A DNA stretch of 64,000 bases from Anaerococcus porci (GCF_009696575.1 NZ_VULQ01000001.1:243806-307805), one strand, 5' to 3'. Shown: positions 35,416-44,969, numbered from the stretch's first letter. The notes: generated by a model not told the origin, from the sequence alone. Made by a program: numbers and translations.

Positions 35416-36606
35416 TTAATCCAATAACTTATTATAAAGATTATCAATAAATATTGCTCCTAAAGGTGCTGTTATTAAAATACCTAAGACTGCAATAGAC
35501 AAAATTACATTTCCAGATGATAATCCATTTGCCATGGGAATTGAACCAATAGCCGCTTGAACTGTTGCCTTTGGCATATATGATACAATAGTAAATATCT
35601 TTTCTTTCTTATTAAGTTTTGCATCTTTTACAGCTATTAAAGTAGCAAAAGATCTAAATAAAAGAGCAATAAATATCATAACTATCCCTAAAAGTCCAAT
35701 ATTTGACAAATATCTTATATCAACTTCTGCACCTACTAGAACAAATAAAAGAATCTCTGCAAAAATCCAAATTTTTCCAAACTTTTCTGAAAGCCTATTA
35801 GATACAATTTCCTTTGCTTTAAGCCTATAAAAACTTGCCATAGATATTATTGCCAAAAGTCCAGATATTGGAATTTTTCCCTTCAAAATATTTTCAAAAG
35901 ATACTAGAAGAAAGGAAATACCCAAAAATATAAGTAACTTAATAGAATTTCTTATTAGATAATCTCTACTATAAAAAAACTCAAATATCCTATCAAGTAA
36001 ATATCCTATTATACACCCAAGTAATATTCCTAAAATAATAGACACAGGAACATTTAGCAAAGATATGAAATTTGTACCTTCTCCCTTAGCCATAGATAGA
36101 AAAATCGAAAATAAAACTAAAACAAATATATCATCACAAGACGAGCCAGCCATAATCATTTGTGGAATAGACTTTCCTACTCCCCTCTTTTCTTCTATTA
36201 ACTTAACCATCCTAGGTACTACAACAGCAGGAGATACTGCGGCAAGAACTGACCCCATTAAAAGCGAATCAATAGGACTTATATTAAAAAATAATCTTGC
36301 AAATAAAAAATAAGCTAGAATTTCAAAGCTTGCAGGTAGAAAAGATAAAAGAATGGCAGATTTTCCCACCCTTTTTAAATCTGATATATCTAAGGAAAAT
36401 CCTGCTTTTAATAAAATTATTATTAGAGCAATTTGTCTTAAATCTTCTGAAATCAAAAGAATTTTATCGTCTAGTATGTTTAGTCCAAAAGTTCCTAGTA
36501 TAATACCTGTAAGAAGCATTCCAATAAGAGAGGGAAGCTTTAATTTTTTTAAAATCTCCCCAAGAAAAAGACCTATAAGTATAATGAGGCCTAGTGATAA
36601 TAACAT
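35416..36606 (-). CDS. cation/proton antiporter (CPA family), fluoride-riboswitch controlled
   Basis: 396-residue membrane protein of the monovalent cation:proton antiporter family with about 12 segments. Family features: N-terminal LLSLGLIILIGLFLGEILKKLKLPSLIGMLLTGIILG, the SVLAAVSPAVVVPRMVKL block, and MAGSSCDDIFVLVLFSIFL with the functional Asp pair. The frame is open to 36711, but that extension is riboswitch; the ATG at 36606 has AAGGAGG. Transporters of this type follow fluoride riboswitches in other bacteria, so it probably helps fluoride or pH stress resistance. Confidence 0.88.
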   Translation of the reverse strand: MLLSLGLIILIGLFLGEILKKLKLPSLIGMLLTGIILGTFGLNILDDKILLISEDLRQIALIIILLKAGFSLDISDLKRVGKSAILLSFLPASFEILAYFLFARLFFNISPIDSLLMGSVLAAVSPAVVVPRMVKLIEEKRGVGKSIPQMIMAGSSCDDIFVLVLFSIFLSMAKGEGTNFISLLNVPVSIILGILLGCIIGYLLDRIFEFFYSRDYLIRNSIKLLIFLGISFLLVSFENILKGKIPISGLLAIISMASFYRLKAKEIVSNRLSEKFGKIWIFAEILLFVLVGAEVDIRYLSNIGLLGIVMIFIALLFRSFATLIAVKDAKLNKKEKIFTIVSYMPKATVQAAIGSIPMANGLSSGNVILSIAVLGILITAPLGAIFIDNLYNKLLD

Positions 36607-36626
36607 ATATATCCTCCTTTTGGGAC

Positions 36627-36717
36627 AAAAAAACTGATGAATCCTGTCCCTTATATAGACAGAAGTCATCAGCATAATGCGGTTTAAGATTAATCTTAGG
36701 GAGAACTTCATTCCCTA
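36627..36717 (-). promoter_or_regulatory. fluoride riboswitch (crcB motif) with intrinsic terminator
   Basis: Minus strand: AGGGAATGAAGTTCTCCC (36716-36699), an extra small hairpin AAGATTAATCTT, AAAC, a short stem CGCAT/ATGCT-like element, then CTGATGACTTCTGTC (36672-36658). These match the crcB motif (GGxGAUGxxGUUCxCC ... AAAC ... GCUGAUGxCUUCU). The expression platform is clear: CTGATGA..CTGTC can instead pair with GACAG..TCATCAG (36645-36631) followed by T7, a terminator. Aptamer and terminator share CTGATGACTTCTGTC, so fluoride should switch transcription on. Confidence 0.88.
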
Positions 36718-36722
36718 AATTT

Positions 36723-36751
36723 ATTATATATAAATTTATAATTTAAGTCAA
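36723..36751 (-). promoter_or_regulatory. promoter of the fluoride riboswitch-antiporter unit
   Basis: Minus strand TTGACT (36751-36746), 17-bp spacer, TATAAT (36728-36723). The predicted first transcribed base is at about 36716, the first base of the aptamer. Confidence 0.8.
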
Positions 36752-36907
36752 GAAGTTAAAGTCTATATTTAAGAATATATACTGATAGCTCTTATATAAA
36801 ATAAGCCCTTATCAAAATAATACTAGCTTTGTTTTTATTTTTACCACTTATAATTATTTTAGAAATATTTATATCTTCACTATCATAATCATTATTTAAA
36901 TCCTTAA

Positions 36908-37594
36908 CTAATTCTTTATCCTAATATATTCTTTAAACTCATTAAGATCTTTAGCCATAAAAAATGGATTAATACGATATTCTTTTTCTACACTTGTAGG
37001 TAAGCTTGGAAGTCCTTTATCAATTTTTTCTTGAGCTTCATTTATAGCATCATCAATAATCTTATCTTTTATAATTTTCTTTGATGATTTTAGACAATCT
37101 ATGGTATATTCATGAGCAGGATATATTAGAGTATCCATGCTTAGATTTTTAATTTTTTTAACAGAATTAAATGCTCTATCATATTTTTTAGTAAATACCC
37201 TGCCACAGCCTGATGAAAAAATAGTATCTCCACAAAATAGGTTATTTTCAGTAAGATATGATATATGCTCTTCAGTGTGCCCATCTGTCTCTATTACCTT
37301 AAATTTAAATCCCAAAAGCTCAAACTCGTCCCCATCTTTTACTGTCTTATCGTTTAAATCTTCAGTTTCAATTGGTCCTATTACAATAGAGTTCTTATAT
37401 TTTTCTTTCAAGCTCGAAACTCCACCAATATGATCCATATGCTTGTGAGTTATTAAAATTCCTACAAGATTTTTACCTTTGATATATTCTAAAACAGGTC
37501 TTGTTTCCCCTGGATCTATTATAATAATATCATTAGCTTTTTCTATAGCCCATATATAATTATCTTTTAAAGCTTTTATATATTTAATTTTCAT
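36908..37594 (-). CDS. MBL-fold hydrolase (hydroxyacylglutathione hydrolase-like)
   Basis: 228-residue metallo-beta-lactamase-fold protein of the glyoxalase II-like group. The metal-binding motif is THKHMDHIGG (HxHxDH), with further ligands in TDGHTEEHISY, FCGDTIFSSGCGR and PAHEYT. The glyoxalase II-type C-terminal segment (NPFFMAKDLNEFKEY) is present. It may hydrolyse S-lactoyl thiols; in an organism possibly without glutathione another thiol could be used. The ATG at 37594 has AAGGGA spaced 6 bp; the frame begins 2 codons earlier at a TTG. Confidence 0.88.
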   Translation of the reverse strand: MKIKYIKALKDNYIWAIEKANDIIIIDPGETRPVLEYIKGKNLVGILITHKHMDHIGGVSSLKEKYKNSIVIGPIETEDLNDKTVKDGDEFELLGFKFKVIETDGHTEEHISYLTENNLFCGDTIFSSGCGRVFTKKYDRAFNSVKKIKNLSMDTLIYPAHEYTIDCLKSSKKIIKDKIIDDAINEAQEKIDKGLPSLPTSVEKEYRINPFFMAKDLNEFKEYIRIKN

Positions 37595-37852
37595 ACACAA
37601 TCCCTTCTTATTAGTAGTTATTATTATTTATACCACAAATTTAATTATTTAATAAAGAAAAAGGTATTTTTATACATTTGGATTTTGTTTTTAAAGTTTT
37701 AATATAGCTAATTGTCTTTTTTTCTTCATTTCTAAATTCTAAAAATCACAATCGATATTTAGAATACTTTTATATTAGTACTATAAAGTCTACAAAAATA
37801 TATTATTAATATAGTAATGTAACAGGTAAGAAATATAACTAGGTCTTATTTT

Positions 37853-38737
37853 TTATTCATCATTTCCAAGTGCAAAGAATTTTTCTCTTATTCTTCTTCC
37901 TGTTTCTGTACCTGCTATTCCACCTATTCCTGTTTCTCTTAACGCTTCCGGAAGTGTTGATCCAACTTCACCAGCAGCCCTACAAACTTCATCAAATGGT
38001 ACAATAGATGTAATTCCTGCCATGGCCATATCAGCAGAAATAAAAGCATTTACAACACCAGATGCATTTCTAAAAGTACAAGGATACTCTACAAGTCCTG
38101 CTATGGGGTCACAAACCAGTCCTAAAACATGAAGAAAAGCAAAACTTGCAGCATGAAAACATACTTCTGGAGATTGGTCATAGAGATAGCATGCGGCTGC
38201 TGCTCCCATTGCAGAGCCTGAGCCAGTTTCAGCCTGACAACCACCTTCAGCTCCAGCAAATGATCCATAATAACCAATCATTTTACCTATGCCTATTGCT
38301 GTAAGCATTGCTTCTACAATTTTTTCATCTGAAAATCCTTCTCTCTTCTTTAAAGAATATAAAATCGCAGGTAGAATACCTGAAGAACCTGCTGTAGGGC
38401 TTGCAACAATCTCACCCATAGCGGCTGATATTTCAAGAGTTGAAAAAGCCATAGCCATAGCTTCTGTTATAAAATCACCTGTAATTGACTTGCCTTCTTT
38501 AGAATATGCATTCATTTTTTTTGCAAATCCATCAATCATACCCATGGTGGTCTTAGTTTCATTATTTAGATTGCCTTGAGCTGATCTTTCCATTACCTTA
38601 AACATTTTTCTTAATTTATTTAAAATATCATCTTTGTCAATTTGCGATGATTTTAATTCTTCTTCCAATACTAAATCGTGGATGTGAAGTCCTCTTTCCT
38701 CACATTCTTTAATTACGTCTTTAGCCTTTCTAAACAT
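37853..38737 (-). CDS. sdaAA: L-serine dehydratase, iron-sulfur-dependent, alpha subunit
   Basis: 294 residues. With the beta subunit it forms the [4Fe-4S] enzyme that deaminates L-serine to pyruvate and ammonia, a common energy route in amino-acid-fermenting anaerobes. Motifs: AMGEIVASPTAGSSGILPAIL, GGCQAETGSGSAMGAAA and HVLGLVCDPIAGLVEYPC supply cluster cysteines, then EALRETGIGGIAGTETGRRI. Its ATG overlaps the sdaAB stop, so the two subunits are co-translated. Confidence 0.95.
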   Translation of the reverse strand: MFRKAKDVIKECEERGLHIHDLVLEEELKSSQIDKDDILNKLRKMFKVMERSAQGNLNNETKTTMGMIDGFAKKMNAYSKEGKSITGDFITEAMAMAFSTLEISAAMGEIVASPTAGSSGILPAILYSLKKREGFSDEKIVEAMLTAIGIGKMIGYYGSFAGAEGGCQAETGSGSAMGAAAACYLYDQSPEVCFHAASFAFLHVLGLVCDPIAGLVEYPCTFRNASGVVNAFISADMAMAGITSIVPFDEVCRAAGEVGSTLPEALRETGIGGIAGTETGRRIREKFFALGNDE

Positions 38738-39402
38738 TATTTAACCCCTTCTATATAGTTTGCATAGTCATATCTTTTATCATTTATAATTTTATCAATC
38801 AAATCTTTTTTAAGCCTTTCATTAAGCTCGACAATCAATGTTACTTCCTCATCTTGTTTAACGGTCTTTATACTTTCTATATTGTAATTATTGGTTGCAA
38901 GAAGTTTAGACACTTCATAGATAACACCCTTCTGTTCCCCATATTTAAGTATAATTGTAGGAAATTTTCCGTTATAGGAGATTAATACGTCATTTATTTC
39001 AATAATTTCAATATTACCACCACCAATTGATGATCCTGTAACAGATGATGTAGTTCCATCCTTATAATAAAATACAAGCTTGGCTGTATTTGGATGAACA
39101 GTACCTAAGTCATCTTTAATAAAGTGAAATTCTAAACCTTCTTTTTTAGCTATTGCAAAAGAATCCCTAAGCCTTTTATCATTTGGTTTAAAACCTAAAA
39201 CACCAGCCAAAAGTGCCTTATCAGTACCATGACCCTTATAAGTTTTGGCAAAAGAGCCATGTAAATGAAAGTCCACTCTATAGAAGCCTTTTTTCACAAT
39301 AGATATAGCTACTTGAGCAATTCTTGCAGCTCCTGCAGTATGAGATGACGATGGACCTATCATAACAGGTCCTATTATGTCAAATACTCCATATTCTTTC
39401 AT
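38737..39402 (-). CDS. sdaAB: L-serine dehydratase, iron-sulfur-dependent, beta subunit
   Basis: 221 residues. N-terminal serine-dehydratase beta domain (DIIGPVMIGPSSSHTAGAARIA, HGSFAKTYKGHGTDKALLAG) followed by a C-terminal ACT domain (FPTIILKYGEQKGVIYEVSKLLATNNYNIESIKTV), which may bind serine as a regulator. SD AAAGGAG. It forms a two-gene operon with sdaAA (1-bp overlap). Confidence 0.95.
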   Translation of the reverse strand: MKEYGVFDIIGPVMIGPSSSHTAGAARIAQVAISIVKKGFYRVDFHLHGSFAKTYKGHGTDKALLAGVLGFKPNDKRLRDSFAIAKKEGLEFHFIKDDLGTVHPNTAKLVFYYKDGTTSSVTGSSIGGGNIEIIEINDVLISYNGKFPTIILKYGEQKGVIYEVSKLLATNNYNIESIKTVKQDEEVTLIVELNERLKKDLIDKIINDKRYDYANYIEGVK

Positions 39403-39588
39403 ATTTTCTCCTTTATTTACTATAATTTAAATATAAATAAAACCTTTTCAAGCTTATCATTTTAATACATCTACAATATTATAATACTCTTATATTTTTA
39501 TAATTAAATATTGATATATTATTAATTCATACCTTTACTTGACTAATTAAGATAACTTAAAAAGTAAGCACAAAAGTCTTACTTATCA

Positions 39589-40362
39589 TCATTTAAATAT
39601 AAAAGAAGTCATTGAAATAGAAGCTAAACTTCCAACTTGATTAAAAACTTCTACCTTATCATTATCACTTGCTCCCAATACATAAATAAGAGGATAAAAG
39701 TGATCTTTGCTTGGTACTGCATAGGATGAATAAGGGTTTTTATCATAGTTTATGACATTCTCAAAGTTTTTAGATAAGACATTTTCTACTATGAACTTAT
39801 CAAACTCCCTATTTTCTAAACTTGCATCTTTTTTTTCCCAATCAACATACCTAAGATTGTGGACAATATTTCCACTTCCAAGTATTAGATATCCTTCATC
39901 TCTTAAATCTTTTAATTTTTTTCCAATCTTAAATACTTCTCTTTCTCCTATACTAGCATTTACTGATAATTGAACAACAGGAATATCAGCTTCTGGAAAC
40001 ATATGAACTAAAACTGTCCAAGTACCATGATCTATCCCCCATTGTTGATTTAGTTTTATATCATCATTTTTTAAAAGATTAAGAATCTTATCTGTCAATA
40101 CATGGTCTCCATTTACATGGTATTTGACCTCATATAATTCTTTTGGAAATCCATACATATCATAAATCTATCTAGGATTATCTTCATTTTGAGTAAAATT
40201 CCCTCTTGTAAACCAATGTGCAGATATAGCTAATATTGCCTTAGGCCTTTCATATTCATCTATTATATAATTTCCTATTTTTTTAAAATTCTTTGTTATC
40301 TCTGTGTTTTCAAGTGCGATCATAGGTGAGCCATGACCTACAAATAATGTTGGTAATTTCAT
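39589..40362 (-). pseudogene. DODA-type (YgiD-like) extradiol dioxygenase interrupted by one amber codon
   Basis: Family normally about 260 residues, acting as a 4,5-DOPA-type ring-opening dioxygenase. The true start is the ATG at 40362 (MKLPTLFVGHGSPMIALENT, SD AAAGGAG). After NFTQNEDNPR the codon at 40170-40168 is TAG where relatives have Gln or similar; the same frame continues IYDMYGFPKELYEVKYHVNGDH without other damage to the end. Metal-ligand His residues (GHGSP, SAHW, HGTW) are kept. A single base change (CAG to TAG) would explain it; a sequencing error is possible. Confidence 0.85.
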
Positions 40363-40469
40363 AAAATCTCCTTTACAAAAATATAGATACCCTAAAATCA
40401 AATTATTATATAAATGTTTAAATTATCTATAAATGGATAATAATGTTATAAGAGTTAAAAGGAGTTATT

Positions 40470-40928
40470 ATGTATTTTGAAGATTATAAAATAGGTGATA
40501 AATATCTACTAGATGAAGAAATAGTAGACTTTGATGAAATGATTGACTTTGCAAAAAAATATGACCCTAGGCCATTTCACCTTAATAAAAATAGTGCAAA
40601 AGAAACCAGATTTAATGATATAATTGCATCAGGTTTTTTTACATTAGCCTTTTCTTGGTCTAAGTGGGTTAAGACAAAAAAAGACGAAGAGGGAATGATT
40701 GCAGGTGCTGGATTAAATAATCTTGTATGGTATAATCCTGTTTATGCAAATGATAGACTAAAGTCTATTCTTACAGTTTTAGATAAGAGAAAATCTAAGA
40801 CAAAGAAGCAAGGTATAGTAAATTTATCTTATCTTACCACAAACCAAAATAATCAGAAAGTTTTATACTTTGAGGCAAATATTTTAGTTAAAAGTAAAAC
40901 TTCTACAAATAATCAAGATTCTATTTAA
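40470..40928 (+). CDS. MaoC-family dehydratase (hot-dog fold)
   Basis: 152 residues of the MaoC-like (R)-hydratase family, usually hydrating enoyl-CoA or related thioesters. Hydratase motif region: FAKKYDPRPFHLNKNSAKETRFNDIIASGFFTLAFSWSKWV, with Asp and His at the catalytic positions, then NLVWYNPVYANDRLKSILTV. SD AAAGGAG. Divergent from the dioxygenase pseudogene; a stand-alone gene with no fatty-acid genes beside it. Confidence 0.85.
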   Translation: MYFEDYKIGDKYLLDEEIVDFDEMIDFAKKYDPRPFHLNKNSAKETRFNDIIASGFFTLAFSWSKWVKTKKDEEGMIAGAGLNNLVWYNPVYANDRLKSILTVLDKRKSKTKKQGIVNLSYLTTNQNNQKVLYFEANILVKSKTSTNNQDSI

Positions 40929-41394
40929 AAATCAATATTTTGGTAAGTCATTATATTATTAAAATTCCATCCATATTTTATCTAAGATAAGCTAGATAAT
41001 TATTATCTTAATAATTATCTAACCTTAACTTAGAAATCTTATCATCAATACTTACTATTTCAAGATTTAACTATCTTAGATTTACTCATTTTATAGTTTT
41101 TAAAATGTGCTAAGTTAATAAATTAATCTTTTATAAATTTATTATCTTTATAAAATAGTCTTTGAAAGATTTAATTTTTGACAATATGTCTATTTTCTTC
41201 TCCTATCTTGTTAATTTTAAGCAACAAAAAACAGTAAAACTAATCTGATTTACTGTTTCTTGAATAAGCATTTATCAAATTGATATCTGCTTAATTAAAT
41301 ATATTTATTAATATATAATCAATAATCATTTTATTATTTCTATAATTATTATAAATATAATACTTATGTTATTAATTGTAATTAAATTGCAATT
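40929..41394. other. intergenic region with one hairpin
   Basis: About 465 bp, very AT-rich. AAACAGTAAA and TTTACTGTTT (about 41,229-41,260) form a terminator-like stem followed by CTTGAA. No gene seen. Confidence 0.5.
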
Positions 41395-42234
41395 TTATTC
41401 AACCAACACATTCCTAGCTAGCTTATCATTATTATCTAAATTATTAACATTTGTAAATACATAATAAGCAAGATTTAAATTTATACTTCCAATCAAAAGA
41501 AATACCCAATCACCTTCAAGTGGAGAATTCCAAATGAAATGCAAGATAACTGGAGCTATAATAAAACATAAAGCTTTAGGTCTAGAAATTACAGAACTCT
41601 TTTTTATAAGAGCTATAAGTCCAACTCCAAAAACTATTGCAAAAGCCATATGACTACCAAGGGCATTAGAAACCCTCTCAAAAGCTATTGTAAATCCACT
41701 ATTTGTCTCCCCAAAAGTACTTTGAAAAATATATGCCCAATCTTCAAAAACCTGAAATCCAAATCCTGAAATCATTCCAGATATAAAAGCTTCTTTCAAT
41801 GAAATTCCTTTACACAATAAATATACTAAAAGTACAACTATACCTTTAGCTATCTCTTCTGCAAAAGGAGCAGTTAAAGCAGCTCCCCACTCATCAAGTA
41901 ATGTCTGTGGTGCTTTTATAAAAAATAAGAACATTGAAATCAAGGAATTTCCTAGACTTCCTAAATATAATGGCAATGTAAATCCAAGTATAAAGCTCAA
42001 CATAACTACTTTACATGAAACATTTAATTTTTTTACTAAATAGTATATTAAAAATGCAATTGGTATAGCATATAATAAAACTATACTTGATGCAATTAAA
42101 AAGCTAGGAAATAAAGCTACATCTTTATCTTTTTCTGAAAACTGAATAAAAAAATCACGAAAACTCACAAATACTAATGCTAAAGTTATCGCGACTAACA
42201 AATTACGCCCATATTTACTAATAAATTTTTTCAT
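41395..42234 (-). CDS. PrsW-family intramembrane metalloprotease-like protein
   Basis: 279-residue membrane protein with about 8 hydrophobic segments, PrsW family (related to CAAX/Abi proteases). Conserved residues: the paired Glu in TAPFAEEIAKGIV, SGFGFQVFEDWAYI, SHMAFAIVFGVG, and HFIWNSPL near the C-terminus. In Bacillus PrsW cleaves the anti-sigma factor RsiW; no ECF sigma/anti-sigma pair is visible here, so the target is unknown. SD GGAGGAT. Confidence 0.85.
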   Translation of the reverse strand: MKKFISKYGRNLLVAITLALVFVSFRDFFIQFSEKDKDVALFPSFLIASSIVLLYAIPIAFLIYYLVKKLNVSCKVVMLSFILGFTLPLYLGSLGNSLISMFLFFIKAPQTLLDEWGAALTAPFAEEIAKGIVVLLVYLLCKGISLKEAFISGMISGFGFQVFEDWAYIFQSTFGETNSGFTIAFERVSNALGSHMAFAIVFGVGLIALIKKSSVISRPKALCFIIAPVILHFIWNSPLEGDWVFLLIGSINLNLAYYVFTNVNNLDNNDKLARNVLVE

Positions 42235-42652
42235 ATATCATCCTCCATATTTAATAATATAATTGAATTATTTTTTAATATAATATAATTTATTTCATAG
42301 TAAAAAAATATATTATTTAGAATTATATTATTCATTAAAATAATAAAATTTTCGTGATAATTATATCATTTTTTAGATATTATTTCAACCATCTAAATAA
42401 GATTTGTCTTCTAAACCTACATCTTATTTTTGATATTTAAAATGACTAAATTATTTAGTGTTGTTTAAAAAACATCCTTAATTTTAGAATTTACTAAATT
42501 ATCAAATAATAATATTCTGCTTTTCTTATTTTTGATTTATTCCTAAAGGAAATTCTTATTCCTTATAAGCAGAATAAAATATATGATAATTATTATTTCC
42601 AATAGAAATAGTTAGAATCAATAATTTACATGTTTTATATAAAATTTCAAAG
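42235..42652. other. gene-free AT-rich region
   Basis: Upstream of the PrsW gene, about 420 bp. A hairpin (ATTCTGCTT 42514-42522 with AAGCAGAAT 42567-42575) is the only structure I noticed; no frame with a ribosome-binding site. Confidence 0.5.
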
Positions 42653-42654
42653 AA

Positions 42655-42684
42655 AAAGACGACAGTTCTTTCTCTGTCATCTTT
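42655..42684 (-). terminator. terminator after the DUF3784 gene
   Basis: Minus strand AAAGATGACAG-AGAAAGAA-CTGTCGTCTTTTTCTTTG, an 11-bp stem with one G-T type pair, 50 bp after the stop. Confidence 0.8.
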
Positions 42685-42734
42685 AATAAAAATTTATAAA
42701 ATCCTTTATTTTTATTGTACAATATTGAATTTAT

Positions 42735-42956
42735 CTATTTAATTATGATAATAAAAAGACCAACTAAAGTTAAAACTATGCCAATTATTAATTCGATAAT
42801 ACCAACTTTTTTTGCATAGGATTCTGTTTTTCTGCCTGCTTTATAGTCAACTTCAAAATTATTAATTAACTTATAATTTTTCTTAAAAAAAATTAAATAT
42901 CCGAATATTGAAAAAGTAACCCCTAGCATTATTATAATAATTTTTAATATTGTCAT
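42735..42956 (-). CDS. DUF3784 family small membrane protein
   Basis: 73 residues: an N-terminal membrane helix (ILKIIIIMLGVTFSIFGYLIFF), a conserved soluble stretch KKNYKLINNFEVDYKAGRKTESYAKKVG, and a second helix (IIELIIGIVLTLVGLFIIII). Function unknown. The frame is open to 43037, but the ATG at 42956 has GGAG spaced 8 bp and gives the family's normal start. Confidence 0.75.
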   Translation of the reverse strand: MTILKIIIIMLGVTFSIFGYLIFFKKNYKLINNFEVDYKAGRKTESYAKKVGIIELIIGIVLTLVGLFIIIIK

Positions 42957-43154
42957 AAACATATCTCCAAATTCTAATTTATTTCTTAAAAATGTTACAT
43001 TTCTACTAAGTGAATTATTGGTACAAGCAAATATCATACAGCTGCTTCTTTGTTATAAAATGACTTTATCTCTCAGATTGTTTATAGATATATTTGTATA
43101 CATTTTACTATAAAACACCTCAACTAACGCCTTTATTATCAATAAGTTAAAAAT

Positions 43155-43676
43155 CTAAGCTAGAGCATTCTTTTTCCACTTTCTAATTTTTGTTCTAAAT
43201 GTTCCAAATGGTGCAACAGTATTTATATGAATAAATTTATATACTTCCCATACCACTGTTTTAGTTGCTTCATCAGCCCATTTTCTCATATGTGGTTTAA
43301 ATAATTCTTCCTCACTCAATGAATCAATCATTAAATAAATACCCTCAATATTATTTGTCAGTTGTTCCTTCAACTCTTTTAGTGATTTATGTGCATATGT
43401 ATCTGTGAAGTACTGATATAATTCACCAAGCTGATTCCATTTAAATTCATCTGATGGTGTTTTCACTTGGAGTCCCCTTTTTTCATCTTCCTCCCATTTA
43501 AGAACTAAGCTTGTCCATCCTACCTGATAAGCAAGATTTTCTGCTGGAGTTCTATCAACTCCATTTACTCTCTTATCTTTTAATGTTTCTGGAATATTAT
43601 CAAATTCTAAAATATATTTCTCAAATGCTTTACTTATTTCATTTTTAAGTTCATCTTTATTCTCATATACTCTCAA
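43155..43676 (-). CDS. ClbS/DfsB-family four-helix protein (DUF1706)
   Basis: 173 residues. Family blocks: N-terminal YENKDELKNEISKAFEKY, RTPAENLAYQVGWTSLVLKWEEDEKRG, TPSDEFKWNQLGELYQYF and the C-terminal KFIHINTVAPFGTFRTKIRKW. Some members protect DNA against colibactin or belong to the DinB-like superfamily; the role here is unknown. SD GGAGGTG. Monocistronic. Confidence 0.88.
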   Translation of the reverse strand: MRVYENKDELKNEISKAFEKYILEFDNIPETLKDKRVNGVDRTPAENLAYQVGWTSLVLKWEEDEKRGLQVKTPSDEFKWNQLGELYQYFTDTYAHKSLKELKEQLTNNIEGIYLMIDSLSEEELFKPHMRKWADEATKTVVWEVYKFIHINTVAPFGTFRTKIRKWKKNALA

Positions 43677-44138
43677 AAAATCACCTCCATAATTTTAATT
43701 ATTAGTTTTTATATAAATTAAATACAATTCTTAATATCAATACCTAAACTAATTGTAAAAAATAATATTCATATTATTAATATTATACCATTCTCTTATC
43801 CCAATTTAAATGTAATAAGACATCTATGATGACTTATTATTTATATATTAAGTAGACATGTAATTTATGATTTAGTGTCAAATATATTGTGTGAAATGCC
43901 TTATTATATATTTGACAGCACTAAAGAAAATTTTTTATTTAATTTTAATTAATCATTATATAAACTTTCATATTTCAATATATCATTATAATTTCCACAC
44001 TTTTTGATTTTAGATTTATCTATAAAACTAAAATTTGATTTGTATTTCTTTCTTTAATTATCTTAATTGGCTGAATATGATAAAATTTACTAACTAATAA
44101 TACTTTCAAATCAATATCTAACCTAAGGCTTTCTAAAA
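43677..44138. other. gene-free region with a long hairpin
   Basis: TTTAGTG-TCAAATATA (43871-43886) pairs with TATATTTGA (43907-43915) and CACTAAA (43919-43925) with a small bulge, a 16-bp AT-rich stem. The rest is AT-rich without a supported gene; it does not contain the missing half of the adjacent response regulator. Confidence 0.5.
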
Positions 44139-44555
44139 TTAAATTATTCTAATTAAATCTATTTTTATGTCTTTATATGTAATAGTTTTATCTTCAGCCA
44201 AGACAATAGTCCTAAGAACAGCATCAATTCTTGCCCTAAGTATAGCTAAAGAAAAGGGCTTGACTAAATAATCATCTGCTCCTTGGTCAAGGGAATGAAT
44301 AATAAAGTCTTCATCATTTTTTACTGTAGTAACTATTACTCTAATATCCTTTTTCTTTAATTTTTCTATCAACTTATACCCATCTTTATCTGGAAGATTG
44401 ATATCTAAAAGAGCTACATCTATGTCGACATTCATCTTATAGATTGCTTCGTAATATGAAGATGCAATATTCACATCATAGCCATTATTCATTAAATATT
44501 TTTTCATTTCTAAAGCAATTTCTCTATTATCTTCTATAATTAAAATACTTTTCAT
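44139..44555 (-). pseudogene. OmpR-family response regulator lacking its DNA-binding domain
   Basis: 138 residues: a complete receiver domain with phospho-Asp in VALLDINLPDKDGY, TTV and DYLVKPFS (switch Lys), followed by only about 15 residues (ITYKDIKIDL) that normally begin the winged-helix domain. The following DNA has no winged-helix sequence in any frame, so the gene is truncated, not just frameshifted. It is closely similar to the intact regulator at 44970. No partner kinase on this side. A free receiver domain could in theory still compete for phosphate. Confidence 0.7.
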
Positions 44556-44969
44556 TGTTTACTCCTCTTATTTTAGGAATGGATTTTCTGTTTATAAAAT
44601 GAATCTGTTGCAAAATCTTGAATTTCTATCGTTTCACAACAGTCCCTTTATAATCGCATAATTCTACTTATAGTATACCATTATAGCTTATATTAAATAG
44701 AGAAAATCTAATTGTAAAATGGTGAAATAAAGCTGTTTCAATAATTTATAAAGATTAATTGTAAAATATAGTATAATATTATTAAAAAGTTTTATAAGTA
44801 AATATTATTTTAATGCGAAATATTTGATTTTACTATTATAATTATAGAAAAAAGAGATAATATTACCTATAATAATAAAGCTAAAACTAGATAATAGTGC
44901 AAGTATATAAAACTTTGTAGAATTTATAGGTATTTCAAATATGATTTATCTAAATATTGGAGTTTAAAA
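44556..44969. other. intergenic region between divergent response regulators
   Basis: About 410 bp. It contains TGTTGCAAAATCTTGAATTTC...CACAACA near 44,608-44,642, an imperfect short inverted arrangement, and otherwise promoter-like AT-rich sequence. No gene seen. Confidence 0.4.

Noticed and set aside
36607..36711. Upstream start for the antiporter at 36711
   Set aside because: Those 35 codons are the fluoride riboswitch and terminator; the ATG at 36606 has AAGGAGG.
40168..40170. TAG in the dioxygenase gene as a recoded amino acid (e.g. pyrrolysine) or altered code
   Set aside because: Other genes end normally at TAG, no recoding machinery is visible, and relatives have an ordinary residue there.
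44608..44642. Possible insertion-sequence end (TGTTGCAAAA...CACAACA)
   Set aside because: Short and imperfect, with no transposase or second end.
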